This document shows, piece by piece, positions 24,651 to 33,392 of a stretch of 38,425 nt of DNA. The DNA is taken from positions 1-38,425 of IMG/VR virus record IMGVR_UViG_3300024264_000082; one strand, written 5' to 3'. Below the pieces are notes generated by a model. It was not told where the DNA came from. It worked only from the letters and a program-made list of their open reading frames with translations, and ran no database searches. Position 1 is the first letter of the stretch. Each line of letters opens with the position of its first letter. Origin of the DNA: a virus. Both the position numbers and the translations under genes were made by a program.

Positions 24651-25766
24651 ATGATTGAACCAAGTATCTTAAAAAAAGGTGCCAATCGTGTATGGGTGCT
24701 GGGAGATTTACATTTTGGTGTTAGAGCTAATTCTATAGAATGGTTAGACATACAAAAACAATTCTTCGAAGAAGTATTTATTCCAACACTAAAGAAACAC
24801 GTACAACCAGGTGATGTTTTAGTGCAAGTTGGTGATACCTTTGATAATAGACAAAGTATTAATATCAGGGTATTAAACTACGCTGTAAACCTTTTTGAAA
24901 GACTTGGTGAGATTTTACCAGTTCATATCATATGTGGTAATCATGATATATGGGCCAAGAATTCAAATGAAGTCACTTCTATTGATAGTTTAAAATGGAT
25001 TCCAAATGTTCAGATTTATAAAGAACCTGAGTTATTAAATTGGTCTGGCAAGAAAATCTTAATGATGCCATGGAGAAGAGATTCAGAACATGAAACAGAA
25101 ACATTAGCAGAATACCCTACGGCAGATATTGTATATTGTCACTCTGAAGTTAGAGGTATTTACCTTAACGCTAAAGTTAAGAATGAACACGGAACTGATT
25201 CTAATGTTTATGACAAGTATACAAGAGTTTATAGTGGACATATTCATTTTAGACAAGAACGTGGTAAATTATTAATGGTTGGAACTCCATATCAATTAAC
25301 AAGATCAGATGCTAATAATACAAAGGGATTTGATTTAGTAGATCTAAAAGATATGTCAGAAACATTTTTCCCAAATGAGGTTTCACCCAAATTTATGAAA
25401 TACAATATTATACAACTATACGATATTCCATTAGGTCAATTTAAAAATCAAATAAGAAATAATTTTGTAGATTTATTTGTACCTTCTAATATAGCTACAA
25501 CAAATGCGTTAAGCCAATTAATCAACAAAATACAAAATATTAGTAGAAAATTAGAACCAAATATTTATCAAGAAGAAAACTACATTGATAAAGATTTTTA
25601 TGACATGGAAGATGTAGAAGAAATGTATAAAAATTATAACATACTAAATTTATGTAACATGTATGTTGATGGTTTAAATGATGATGAGGAAACCAAAGGA
25701 AAGTTAAAAGAAAAACTAAAAATATTGTACACTCAATGTGCATATAATAATGGTGGAGAAATATGA
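24651..25766 (+). CDS. 47: Recombination endonuclease subunit gp47 (SbcD/Mre11-like)
   Basis: This 371-residue protein (T4 gp47 is 339) has all the metallophosphatase motifs: GDLHFG (Asp19, His21), GDTFDNR near 62, GNHD near 97, YCHSE near 163 and SGHIH near 196. It is the nuclease subunit that, with gp46, resects DNA ends for recombination-dependent replication and degrades host DNA. Its stop overlaps the gp46 start by four bases (ATGA), fitting equal production of the complex. Confidence 0.9.
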   Translation: MIEPSILKKGANRVWVLGDLHFGVRANSIEWLDIQKQFFEEVFIPTLKKHVQPGDVLVQVGDTFDNRQSINIRVLNYAVNLFERLGEILPVHIICGNHDIWAKNSNEVTSIDSLKWIPNVQIYKEPELLNWSGKKILMMPWRRDSEHETETLAEYPTADIVYCHSEVRGIYLNAKVKNEHGTDSNVYDKYTRVYSGHIHFRQERGKLLMVGTPYQLTRSDANNTKGFDLVDLKDMSETFFPNEVSPKFMKYNIIQLYDIPLGQFKNQIRNNFVDLFVPSNIATTNALSQLINKIQNISRKLEPNIYQEENYIDKDFYDMEDVEEMYKNYNILNLCNMYVDGLNDDEETKGKLKEKLKILYTQCAYNNGGEI

Positions 25767-27433
25767 GAATAGATTTTATAGAATTTAAAAACTTCGCTTC
25801 TTATGGTAATCAACTACAAAGAATTGAGTTTGATCCAGAACAATCAAAGTTATTCCTAACACTTGGTAAAAATGGTGATGGTAAAACAACTATCGCAAAT
25901 GCAATTATATATGCACTTTATGGTAGAGTTGAAGGTGTAAAACTTTCAGATTTGCCAAATAGAATTAATAAAGAACTGCATGTTAAAATAGGTTTAACAT
26001 GTGGGCCAATTGATGTAGAAATAGAAAGAGGTTTACTACCTAATAAGTTTAGTGTAAAACTAAATGGAGTTGAGTTTGACAAAGCAGGTAAAAAATCTGT
26101 ACAAGATTATTTAGAAGAAGAAATATTTGGGATACCATATCATGTATTTAAAAACATAATCATATTGTCTGTAAATGATTTTAAATCATTTTTAACAATG
26201 TCCAATCAAGATAAAAAACAAATCATTGACAAGATGTTTGGTTTCTCTATTTTAAACGATATGCAAATGTCAATTAAAACTGAAAGAAGAAATATAAAAA
26301 TGGACATTGATTCTTATGAGAGTGAATTAAATCAAATACTTGACTCTATTGCCTCGGTTAAGGGTAAACTTAATACTTTATTAGAAGAATCACAGCAAAA
26401 AAACAATTCTAAAATAGACGAGTTAAAATCTAATTTAGTAGAACTAAATGAAAGTGTAAAAGAATTAAATGTCAATAAACAACATATTGATACAAAACTC
26501 ACAGAAAACGCAGAAGAATATGAATCTAAAAGAACTGATGCATCTTCTTTAAAACATGAAATAGAATATCTTAAAAAGAAAGTAAAGTTATATGAAAGTA
26601 AAAAATGTCCTACATGTGAAACACAGTTAGATAGTGAATGGCATTTAGAACAAAAAGAACACTTTTGTACTAAAATAGAAGAAGACACATTGAGTATTAA
26701 ATCACTCAAGGAGGCATTAGATTCTATAAAATCTAATATTTCAAAATTAAGAAGCGAAAAAGGTGATATAGAAAGTAAAACATCAGATATCAAATATAGT
26801 ATGAAATCTTTTAAATCAGAACTTCTTAAAATAAAAGAAACGCCTGATGATTCTCAATTTGAACATCTTAAAAATTTAATAAAGGATTTTGAGAAAAAAG
26901 AAAGTGTTAAATCTATAAGCAAAGATAATTTAAATGCTGATTATAATTTCATGGAAATTGTAGAACAGGTTTTAGGTGAAGATGGTGTAAAGAATTTAGC
27001 AGTTAAAACCATTTTACCGGGACTTAATACTAATATTGCAGCAATGGCGCAAACAATGCACTTACAATTCCATATTAGATTTGATGAGAAGTTTAATTGT
27101 ATTATTAATCATTTAGGTGAAGATATTAATCCAATGACGCTTTCAACAGGTGAGCGCAAGAAGGCAGATTTTATTATCATCATCGCTATTATCAAAATAT
27201 TAAAATTAAGATTTCCACAATTAAACTTATTATTCTTAGATGAATTGTTATCTTCAGTTGACCATGATGGTGTTTATAACATATTGAAGATATTAAATCA
27301 AGTGATCAAAGAAAACAAGATAAATACATTTGTTATCAATCACTCTGTGCTTCCACATGAAATATTCGACAAGAAGCTACAGATCTATAGAGAGAACGGG
27401 TTCTCTAAGTTCACCATAGATACTATAGAGTAA
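25763..27433 (+). CDS. 46: Recombination endonuclease subunit gp46 (SbcC/Rad50-like)
   Basis: This 556-residue protein is nearly the T4 length (560). Walker A GKNGDGKT lies at 35-42. Two long coiled-coil arms flank a zinc-hook CPTC near 284. The ABC signature LSTGERKKAD and Walker B LLFLDELLSSVD are in the last 100 residues. It is the ATPase that controls the gp47 nuclease. It is the last gene of the replication block; a late promoter follows directly after its stop. Confidence 0.9.
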   Translation: MRIDFIEFKNFASYGNQLQRIEFDPEQSKLFLTLGKNGDGKTTIANAIIYALYGRVEGVKLSDLPNRINKELHVKIGLTCGPIDVEIERGLLPNKFSVKLNGVEFDKAGKKSVQDYLEEEIFGIPYHVFKNIIILSVNDFKSFLTMSNQDKKQIIDKMFGFSILNDMQMSIKTERRNIKMDIDSYESELNQILDSIASVKGKLNTLLEESQQKNNSKIDELKSNLVELNESVKELNVNKQHIDTKLTENAEEYESKRTDASSLKHEIEYLKKKVKLYESKKCPTCETQLDSEWHLEQKEHFCTKIEEDTLSIKSLKEALDSIKSNISKLRSEKGDIESKTSDIKYSMKSFKSELLKIKETPDDSQFEHLKNLIKDFEKKESVKSISKDNLNADYNFMEIVEQVLGEDGVKNLAVKTILPGLNTNIAAMAQTMHLQFHIRFDEKFNCIINHLGEDINPMTLSTGERKKADFIIIIAIIKILKLRFPQLNLLFLDELLSSVDHDGVYNILKILNQVIKENKINTFVINHSVLPHEIFDKKLQIYRENGFSKFTIDTIE

Positions 27434-27445
27434 GATATATAAATA
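27434..27445 (+). promoter_or_regulatory. putative late promoter GATATATAAATA
   Basis: It contains the full T4 late consensus TATAAATA (27438-27445), 26 bases before the ATG at 27460. It marks the change from replication to structural genes. Confidence 0.7.
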
Positions 27446-27459
27446 AAATAAAGAAATAG

Positions 27460-28560
27460 ATGGCAACATATAATCTTAAGTATAACAAAGACGATTCAGT
27501 TATTAGACACATCATAATTGGTCTATTAGCTGATCTTAATAGCAAGCTTAGTTTTTGGAGACAAATCTCTAATGAAGAGAGAGCTATAATTGATGTGCCA
27601 TTTTTTTACGCAGTATCAGGTGATGAAAACTTCATTAAAGATAATTTCTTATTTTCAAATGTAAACGGAGAAGGCTGTGATCCAGATGGTCAATATGCAA
27701 ATGGTAATTATGACAAAGTGCCAAGAGGTATAGTAAATCTAACTTCATTTTCTGTTGATCCTGGTAAATTAGTAAATAAAAGAAATTTAGGTAATTATAC
27801 CATGATGAATAATCAAGGTTTAATGGAAGGTTATGTAGCTGAATTTGAAATTATTCCATGTGTAATTGGCGTAGATATTGAAATATTAGTTTCTAGCCAA
27901 TTGGATATGTTTAAGGTCACAGAATCTATTATTAAAAACATGTATAAGGCAAACTTTTTCCATGTAGATGCAGGTCACCTTGAAGATGGTATGTATAGAA
28001 TTTCTTCAGAATACATGATGCCAGACGATTACACACAAGAACGTCCAATTGAATATGGATTTGATGATAAAGAAAATCATAAAATTACATTTAGTTTAGA
28101 GATCAACACATTTATACCTTCATTTGATTTTGAAGATGATATCTACACTAAATTTACAAGATCTGTTTATCCTTTAGGTGTTACTGGTAATTACGGAGAT
28201 CCAAATGGTGTAGCATTAGACCCTGCAATATTATATAGTGATTATGAGGGTGATATGCCACAACCTGTACAATACACAGACACTTCAGGTTCAATATGGA
28301 TGTGGGATTCAGAAACACAATCATGGATACAAAAAGAATCTCCAAAAGGAGATGATTTCATAGTAGATGACTCAGATATGGGTAAATTAATAACTAAGAA
28401 TTCACATTTAGTAAGAACTTCTAAAAGAAGAAAGAACTCAAATAGAATGTTTAAAATTGGTAATTCTCAAGAGTTTTCAGATGATGTTATGGAAAAAGAT
28501 AAACCTCTTTTTGGTGATAGTTTTGACGTCTCGTCGACAGATCTACCATTCAAAGAATAA
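27460..28560 (+). CDS. 15: gp15-like tail sheath stabiliser/tail completion protein
   Basis: This 366-residue protein aligns by eye with T4 gp15 (272). The opening DSVIRHIIIGLLADLNSKLS followed by VPFFYAVSG matches gp15's FRRYATLMGDLFSNIQIKRQ followed by VPITYAS. A central IGVDIEILVSSQLDMFKVTE and a later HKITFSLEINTFIPSFDFE match the gp15 segments ending FTRYEDDMFQIVE and IEWSLTFEVNGWMYP. gp15 caps the tail tube and sheath at the head-proximal end and joins tail to head. The C-terminal ~120 residues, from PQPVQYTDTSGSIWMWDSET on, are extra compared with T4. Confidence 0.65.
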   Translation: MATYNLKYNKDDSVIRHIIIGLLADLNSKLSFWRQISNEERAIIDVPFFYAVSGDENFIKDNFLFSNVNGEGCDPDGQYANGNYDKVPRGIVNLTSFSVDPGKLVNKRNLGNYTMMNNQGLMEGYVAEFEIIPCVIGVDIEILVSSQLDMFKVTESIIKNMYKANFFHVDAGHLEDGMYRISSEYMMPDDYTQERPIEYGFDDKENHKITFSLEINTFIPSFDFEDDIYTKFTRSVYPLGVTGNYGDPNGVALDPAILYSDYEGDMPQPVQYTDTSGSIWMWDSETQSWIQKESPKGDDFIVDDSDMGKLITKNSHLVRTSKRRKNSNRMFKIGNSQEFSDDVMEKDKPLFGDSFDVSSTDLPFKE

Positions 28561-28566
28561 ATTAAA

Positions 28567-28579
28567 GATATATATTAAA
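28567..28579 (+). promoter_or_regulatory. putative late promoter GATATATATTAAA
   Basis: An exact GATATATA core lies 28 bases before the ATG at 28595. Confidence 0.55.
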
Positions 28580-28594
28580 AATTAAATAATACAA

Positions 28595-29782
28595 ATGACA
28601 AATTTAAACAACGGAATTATTTCCCCATTTGTTGAAGCAAAACAAGGTTTTGTGTTTCATGCAGCTGGTCAAAATTTCAAAATGACAGGAAGTCATATAG
28701 AAAAAATTAGTAATGTTTCTGAAGATTTTAAATCATTAGTTAAAGCAAATGAACTTTTTTCAATAACAAACGAAGGCGTTTCTTTTTACTATGATTATAA
28801 TAATAAGAAATCTATTTCTAAAATTGAAGAATCTTCAGTAAAGAACTTTAACTCACTTGTAGCATTGAATGAAAAAATTGATTTTTTAAATAGTAGTCTT
28901 AAAAATTCAAATAAAGCTAGTAATAATTCAATTATAGTAGATGAGCTTAAAAATGAATTAGCAGTTTTAGAATCATCTAGAACCGATTTACTTAAGAATT
29001 CAATTACTATTGAAGTATCATATAAGGTAGAAGAAAACAAATTTTACACTGGTAATATAGAATTAGCAGTTTCTACTTCACTTCCTTTATCAGAATCTAT
29101 GTTTGCATCTGCATATATTAGATATGAAGATAAAGCATTGATTGATTTATTCGAATTTGCTTCTAAGAACTATAAACATTATGGACTTTTAGAATTTATT
29201 TCTGAATCAAAAGACGGAGACGTTAATGTATTGGCAATGAGAGCAGAAAATAATATGTTCATATACAAATATAACGAATCTACCAAAATAGATAAATTTA
29301 CTAAATTACTTGCAGACGCAGCCATCGAATATGTTGCTGAACAAACAGGTGCAGATATCACGCCAATGGTTGAAGATATTTTAGAATCTTATAAATCTAG
29401 AAGAGCAGCTAAAAACGAGAAGATGTTATTAATGCATGAAATGATTGCATTTTTAAAAGATCAAAAAGGTAGATTAGCTGAAGCTAATAGAAATTTACCA
29501 GACATCAAGGCAGCTGATCAATTATTAAACTCTGAAATCAAAAGAATTTCTGAAGAACTAGATAATATAGGAAATGAAGATATTCTTACTAAAGATGATG
29601 GTTATATTGACGCCTCTACTAAATATGAATCAGACGAAATACCTAAGGGTACCGTTGTAAAAGTAGATGCATTAGAATGGGCTGGACAAGGAAAAACAGA
29701 CATATTAACAGTATTCGTAGACAACGATCCATTAAGAATAGAGAAAAACAAGCTTCAGTTATCTGCTGAAGATTCTATTTAA
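28595..29782 (+). CDS. Hypothetical protein, probably structural
   Basis: This 395-residue protein is expressed from its own late-type promoter and closed by a terminator. It has a compact N-terminal part (GFVFHAAGQNFKMTGSHIEK) and a coiled-coil-like stretch near 95-130 (NEKIDFLNSSLKNSNK). The centre is mixed alpha/beta, with a second coiled coil near 290-320. A C-terminal beta-rich module (GTVVKVDALEW, then LTVFVDNDPLRIEKNKLQL) resembles an SH3-like barrel. No family was recognised. The late promoter and the neighbours suggest a virion or assembly protein. Confidence 0.7.
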   Translation: MTNLNNGIISPFVEAKQGFVFHAAGQNFKMTGSHIEKISNVSEDFKSLVKANELFSITNEGVSFYYDYNNKKSISKIEESSVKNFNSLVALNEKIDFLNSSLKNSNKASNNSIIVDELKNELAVLESSRTDLLKNSITIEVSYKVEENKFYTGNIELAVSTSLPLSESMFASAYIRYEDKALIDLFEFASKNYKHYGLLEFISESKDGDVNVLAMRAENNMFIYKYNESTKIDKFTKLLADAAIEYVAEQTGADITPMVEDILESYKSRRAAKNEKMLLMHEMIAFLKDQKGRLAEANRNLPDIKAADQLLNSEIKRISEELDNIGNEDILTKDDGYIDASTKYESDEIPKGTVVKVDALEWAGQGKTDILTVFVDNDPLRIEKNKLQLSAEDSI

Positions 29783-29803
29783 AATATTACACTATTTTAT
29801 TTT

Positions 29804-29835
29804 AAAGCCCATTTGGAAACAATTGGGCTTTTTTT
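29804..29835 (+). terminator. Rho-independent terminator
   Basis: Stem AAAGCCCA / TGGGCTTT (29804-29811 with 29824-29831), 12-base loop, T-run to 29835. It ends the 28595 transcript and isolates the gp55-like gene. Confidence 0.85.
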
Positions 29836-29863
29836 CGTATAAGTTTAAATACATCTAACAACA

Positions 29864-30241
29864 ATGGCAAGAAAGAAAAATTATTTAAATAACAAAGATC
29901 TTTATAACGAACTCGTAAAGTCAAAAGAATTAGACAAATTAACACCAACTGCAGAAAAAATGTTAGTGTTATTAGCAGAAAGAACTATTAACAAATTAAA
30001 CTATGTTAATTCAGATGATCGTAACGATTGTTTACAGTTTGCTCTATTAGATCTTTTAAAATATTGGAGAAATTTTAATCCAAAATATCCAAACGCATTT
30101 GCGTATTTTACAGAAATAGCAAAAAGAGGATATGCAAAAGGATGGAATAAAATTCATCCACAGAAATATAAAGGCACGTTATCGATTGATCGAATCTCTA
30201 CAGGAGGTGATAGTGAAAACGGCGGAATGTTTAACATATAA
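29864..30241 (+). CDS. 55: gp55-like sigma factor for late transcription
   Basis: This 125-residue protein is shorter than T4 gp55 (185). It keeps the region 2-like core: VNSDDRNDCLQFALLDLLKY followed by WRNFNPKYPNAFAYFTEIAK and GYAKGWNKIHP. This matches gp55's central region with [20 protein letters not shown] and PHAYITQACFNAF. It directs host RNA polymerase to TATAAATA-type late promoters, together with gp33 and the clamp. The C-terminal end GGMFNI may be a reduced clamp-binding tail. It lies after a terminator and one base before the gp4-like gene. Confidence 0.7.
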   Translation: MARKKNYLNNKDLYNELVKSKELDKLTPTAEKMLVLLAERTINKLNYVNSDDRNDCLQFALLDLLKYWRNFNPKYPNAFAYFTEIAKRGYAKGWNKIHPQKYKGTLSIDRISTGGDSENGGMFNI

Positions 30242-30727
30242 ATGTCAATAAAAAATCTTAAACCTACTAATAATTCAGGCTTTATACAAGGATATTTTAA
30301 TCCAAAAAATCCAGAAAAGTATATTGGCCCAATCCCTATTATTTATAGATCATCATGGGAAAGAAAGTTTATGATTATGTGTGACACAAGAGAAGACGTT
30401 ATTAAATGGTCAAGTGAGCCAGTAGAGATTAAGTATATTTGGTCTTTTGATAAAAGAGAACATAAGTATTATCCAGATTTCTACATGAAAACTAGAAGTA
30501 TTGATGAGGGTGTGGAAACGTATAAAGAATTTTTGGTTGAAATAAAACCAGAAGCACAAATTACAAAGCCATCTCCTCCTAAAAAGAATAGCCAAAAGGC
30601 ATTGAAGTCATATAAGTTTTTGGCAGAGCAGTATATAAAAAATAGAGATAAATATAAATATGCACAAGCATGGGCTGACAACAGAGGTTGGAGGTTTATT
30701 GTGTTGACTGAAAAATCTCTGAAATAA
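30242..30727 (+). CDS. 4: Head completion protein gp4-like (PD-(D/E)xK nuclease fold)
   Basis: This 161-residue protein (T4 gp4 is 150) has the TnsA-like nuclease pattern: SSWERKFM with Glu40, KYYPDF with Asp79, and LVEIKP with Glu100 and Lys102. WSSEPVEIKYIW precedes the catalytic strands, as in other gp4 proteins. In T4, gp4 acts late in head completion so that tails can join. It overlaps the next gene by one base (TAATG). Confidence 0.75.
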   Translation: MSIKNLKPTNNSGFIQGYFNPKNPEKYIGPIPIIYRSSWERKFMIMCDTREDVIKWSSEPVEIKYIWSFDKREHKYYPDFYMKTRSIDEGVETYKEFLVEIKPEAQITKPSPPKKNSQKALKSYKFLAEQYIKNRDKYKYAQAWADNRGWRFIVLTEKSLK

Positions 30728-31353
30728 TGGGTAAAATAAAAAAGGACATTAAGGATTTAAGTAAAGAAGCTGGTAGTAAAACTAAAGCACGAAGAAGTGC
30801 TGAAGAATGGTTTGAAAAAGCATCCAAATCTGTTAGAGACAATTCTGTTGCCAAATATAGTAAACCATTTAAAACGGGTATGATTCATGTATTTAGATAT
30901 GATAAACCTAAAAATATTAAAACTCTACCGTGGTGGGATAGAAATCCAGTAGTATTAGCACTGGATCCACATGAAAGCGGAACAGACGTTGGTATTAATT
31001 TAAACTTATTACCAGTACAAATGAAAGAAGATCTATTAGATATGATCTATGACAGAATGGAAGGGCAGATTAAATCAAAATCTGGAAGGGCATCAAAAGA
31101 CAATGCAATGACACAAGGTCAAATAAACCTAATTTATAAAGATGCTGTAAAATTTTTAAAACAATTTGGTTTTGATTTTGCAGTTAGACAATATATTCCA
31201 CAACTAAAAAAGAATCAAAAGGTAGTTTCTTATGAAAGTTGGGCAAAAATAGCACTATGCGACTTTGATGACTTAGATGGTATTGGAATTAACGAAGTAA
31301 AGCGTGCGTTTAGTGAACACCTTAAAACACGCGGAAAAAGAAAAGATATATAA
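30727..31353 (+). CDS. Head/DNA-end protein, possibly gp2-like
   Basis: This 208-residue basic protein has a Lys/Arg-rich N-terminal 45 residues, then MIHVFRYDKPKNIKTLPWWD, RNPVVLALDP and GINLNLLP. That block recurs in T4-like phages in proteins annotated as DNA end protector (gp2) or related structural proteins. In T4, genes 2 and 4 are adjacent, as this gene is to the gp4-like one. The block alone does not settle the function, so no symbol is given. It ends in a Lys/Arg tail that overlaps the portal promoter. Confidence 0.5.
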   Translation: MGKIKKDIKDLSKEAGSKTKARRSAEEWFEKASKSVRDNSVAKYSKPFKTGMIHVFRYDKPKNIKTLPWWDRNPVVLALDPHESGTDVGINLNLLPVQMKEDLLDMIYDRMEGQIKSKSGRASKDNAMTQGQINLIYKDAVKFLKQFGFDFAVRQYIPQLKKNQKVVSYESWAKIALCDFDDLDGIGINEVKRAFSEHLKTRGKRKDI

Positions 31354-31355
31354 AC
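31345..31355 (+). promoter_or_regulatory. putative late promoter GATATATAAAC
   Basis: Exact core, overlapping the stop of the preceding gene, 32 bases before the portal ATG. Confidence 0.6.
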
Positions 31356-31376
31356 AGAACATAATAATATAGTAAT

Positions 31377-32969
31377 ATGGCAGGATTTAACGATAGAAAC
31401 GGACCATTGAGTAATGGATCAAAGCCTTTTAGCATATCAAATGCATTAAAGTCTTTATCCTCGTTCGGTATGCGATATGATGATTTAGTCTTAAGACAAT
31501 CACAAGCAATTGGACCAATGGAAGCAGAAATTGGTTATGGTCAAATGAATCCATTTGGTGTTGACAACGACGACATCTATGGTGCATTTGCAGCAATGTC
31601 TATGACAGACACTAACCTAAGATCTAATATTCCGTTCTTTGATCAATCATATGAAGGTAAAAGAGAAGAACTTAGAAAGTTTTCATTAAACGATGAAGTA
31701 GAAGATATTTTAGATATTCTTTGTGATGAAACAATAGTGTATGATGAAAAAAACTTTTTCTGTTACCCTGAAATTTTAGGTATTGATATATCAGATGATG
31801 TTGATAAAGATCTTAACAAATATTTCAGACAAATTTATCACTATTTTGGTTTTAATTCTGATCAATCTGCATGGTACTTCTTTAGAAAATTTCTTATTGA
31901 TGGATATCTTGCTTTTGAAATAATTTATTCCCCTGACCAAAAAGAAATTATAGGTTTTAAAGAATTAGATCCTATTACTCTTATTCCAGGTTACAATCAC
32001 GATGATGGTAAAAAAGTTTGGGTACAATATAAAGATGATCCAGTAAAAGAAAGAAAATTATATGATTCACAAGTTATATACATTTCTTATTCATCTATAA
32101 CTACTGCATCTAGAGTTTCATATATAGAGAGATTAACAAGAGCATTCAACTTGTTAAGAATTATGGAACATACCAGAGTAATCTGGGCAGTGACTAATGC
32201 TTCATTTAGAATGAAGTTTGTAATTCCTGTAGGTGGTAAATCTAAAACTAGAGCTAAACAATCTTTGGCACAGTTAATGAATTCTTATAAGGAATCTGTA
32301 GATTTTGATTGGGAATCAGGTACTTTAGCAACAGACGGTAAACCAATGCTACAATTTAGTAAAGAATATTGGTTACCTTCTAAAGATGGTGATTCACCAG
32401 AAATAGAAACATTAAATAGTGAAGGGCCAGATCTTTCAGATACAGAAGCACTTAAATACTTCTCAGATAAATTAAAACATGTTTCTAAAATTCCTTACTC
32501 AAGATTCTTATATGAAGATGGAGGTGGAGATTTCAACTTAGCGGCTGATGGTATGATTAGGGATGAGATCAAGTTTGGTAAGTTTATCAAACGATTGAGA
32601 TCTATATTCATGGAAATTTTATCTAAGCCTTTATTTATTCAAATGTGTTTAAAATATCCTGAGTTTACAAATGATCCTCAGTTTAAATCACAAGTAGCTT
32701 TAAGGTTTAATGAAGAGAATGTGTTCTCGGAATTAAAAGACATGGAATTAATGGAAAAACGATTAGACTTTATTGGTACTATGAGAGATTCGTTAATGAC
32801 AACCAATCAAGAGACTATGGAAGAAGAATACTATTTCGATCAAGAATACTTAGTTAAAAAATATCTTAAACTAAGTGATGATGAAATTAGAGCAAATGAA
32901 GCCTTTAAATCTAAACTGGCAAAGAAGTCGGCTGAAGAACCAGAGGCTGAAGATCCATTCGCAATGTAA
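31377..32969 (+). CDS. 20: Portal vertex protein, gp20-like
   Basis: This 530-residue protein is nearly the T4 gp20 length (524). The pattern LRKFSLNDEVEDILDILCDE, then KYFRQIYHYFGFNSDQSAWY and FFRKFLIDGYLAFEIIYS, followed by ELDPITLIPG, is that of T4-like portals. So are SRVSYIERLTRAFNLLRIME and GGGDFNLAADGMIRDEIKFG. Twelve copies form the channel at one vertex through which DNA enters and leaves, and they nucleate the prohead. The order portal, core protein, protease, scaffold, capsid is the same as in T4. Confidence 0.9.
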   Translation: MAGFNDRNGPLSNGSKPFSISNALKSLSSFGMRYDDLVLRQSQAIGPMEAEIGYGQMNPFGVDNDDIYGAFAAMSMTDTNLRSNIPFFDQSYEGKREELRKFSLNDEVEDILDILCDETIVYDEKNFFCYPEILGIDISDDVDKDLNKYFRQIYHYFGFNSDQSAWYFFRKFLIDGYLAFEIIYSPDQKEIIGFKELDPITLIPGYNHDDGKKVWVQYKDDPVKERKLYDSQVIYISYSSITTASRVSYIERLTRAFNLLRIMEHTRVIWAVTNASFRMKFVIPVGGKSKTRAKQSLAQLMNSYKESVDFDWESGTLATDGKPMLQFSKEYWLPSKDGDSPEIETLNSEGPDLSDTEALKYFSDKLKHVSKIPYSRFLYEDGGGDFNLAADGMIRDEIKFGKFIKRLRSIFMEILSKPLFIQMCLKYPEFTNDPQFKSQVALRFNEENVFSELKDMELMEKRLDFIGTMRDSLMTTNQETMEEEYYFDQEYLVKKYLKLSDDEIRANEAFKSKLAKKSAEEPEAEDPFAM

Positions 32970-32985
32970 AACAATGATTAAAAAA

Positions 32986-32997
32986 GATATATAAAAC
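32986..32997 (+). promoter_or_regulatory. late-promoter motif directly abutting a start
   Basis: GATATATAAAAC ends immediately before the ATG at 32998. With T4-like spacing the transcript would start at or just inside the gene. Either the message is leaderless, or this site mainly serves downstream genes. Confidence 0.5.
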
Positions 32998-33336
32998 ATG
33001 AAAATTATCAAAACATTTAATGACTTCATATCTGAAGATGCTCTTAGAGCTGGAGAAGATTCTAAAGTCATAATCGACGATCTAAAGTTAGATTCTGGTC
33101 CTGAAATTAAATCTGCTGAAATTCTAGGAGCTATTACAGCAGCTTTAACTGATGAAGAATTTAAGCAGTATTTTTATGAAACATATAGCGAAGCTGCTTT
33201 TGCAGAAGGTGAAATGGATATTCTAGTAGGCTATTATTTAGATAAATCGGCAGAAGAAGCTGAAGCTGAAAAGGAAGCTGAAAAGGAAGAAGAAGGTGGT
33301 GAAGAAGACAGCGATGACCCGCTTGCTGGAATGTAA
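32998..33336 (+). CDS. Prohead core protein, gp67/gp68-like position, with targeting peptide
   Basis: This is a 112-residue acidic protein between portal and protease genes, where T4 has genes 67 and 68. Residues 1-13, MKIIKTFNDFISE, are the shared targeting-like peptide with ISE as probable protease site. The middle is helical, and the tail is Glu-rich (EEAEAEKEAEKEEEGGEEDS) and ends DDPLAGM. Core proteins fill the prohead during assembly and are cut to small peptides by gp21. The assignment rests on position and composition. Direct similarity to gp67 or gp68 was not seen. Confidence 0.6.
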   Translation: MKIIKTFNDFISEDALRAGEDSKVIIDDLKLDSGPEIKSAEILGAITAALTDEEFKQYFYETYSEAAFAEGEMDILVGYYLDKSAEEAEAEKEAEKEEEGGEEDSDDPLAGM

Positions 33337-33360
33337 TAAGATATTTCAATAATAAAGTAT

Positions 33361-33371
33361 GATATATATTA
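33361..33371 (+). promoter_or_regulatory. putative late promoter GATATATATTA
   Basis: Exact core, 32 bases before the ATG of the protease-scaffold gene. Confidence 0.55.
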
Positions 33372-33392
33372 AAAATACAAAAATAAAATATT

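Noticed and set aside
26332-26793. 153-codon minus-strand frame within gp46
   Set aside because: It is complementary to the coiled-coil region of gp46, which has few T-A-A/T-A-G complements. No start context or recognisable protein.
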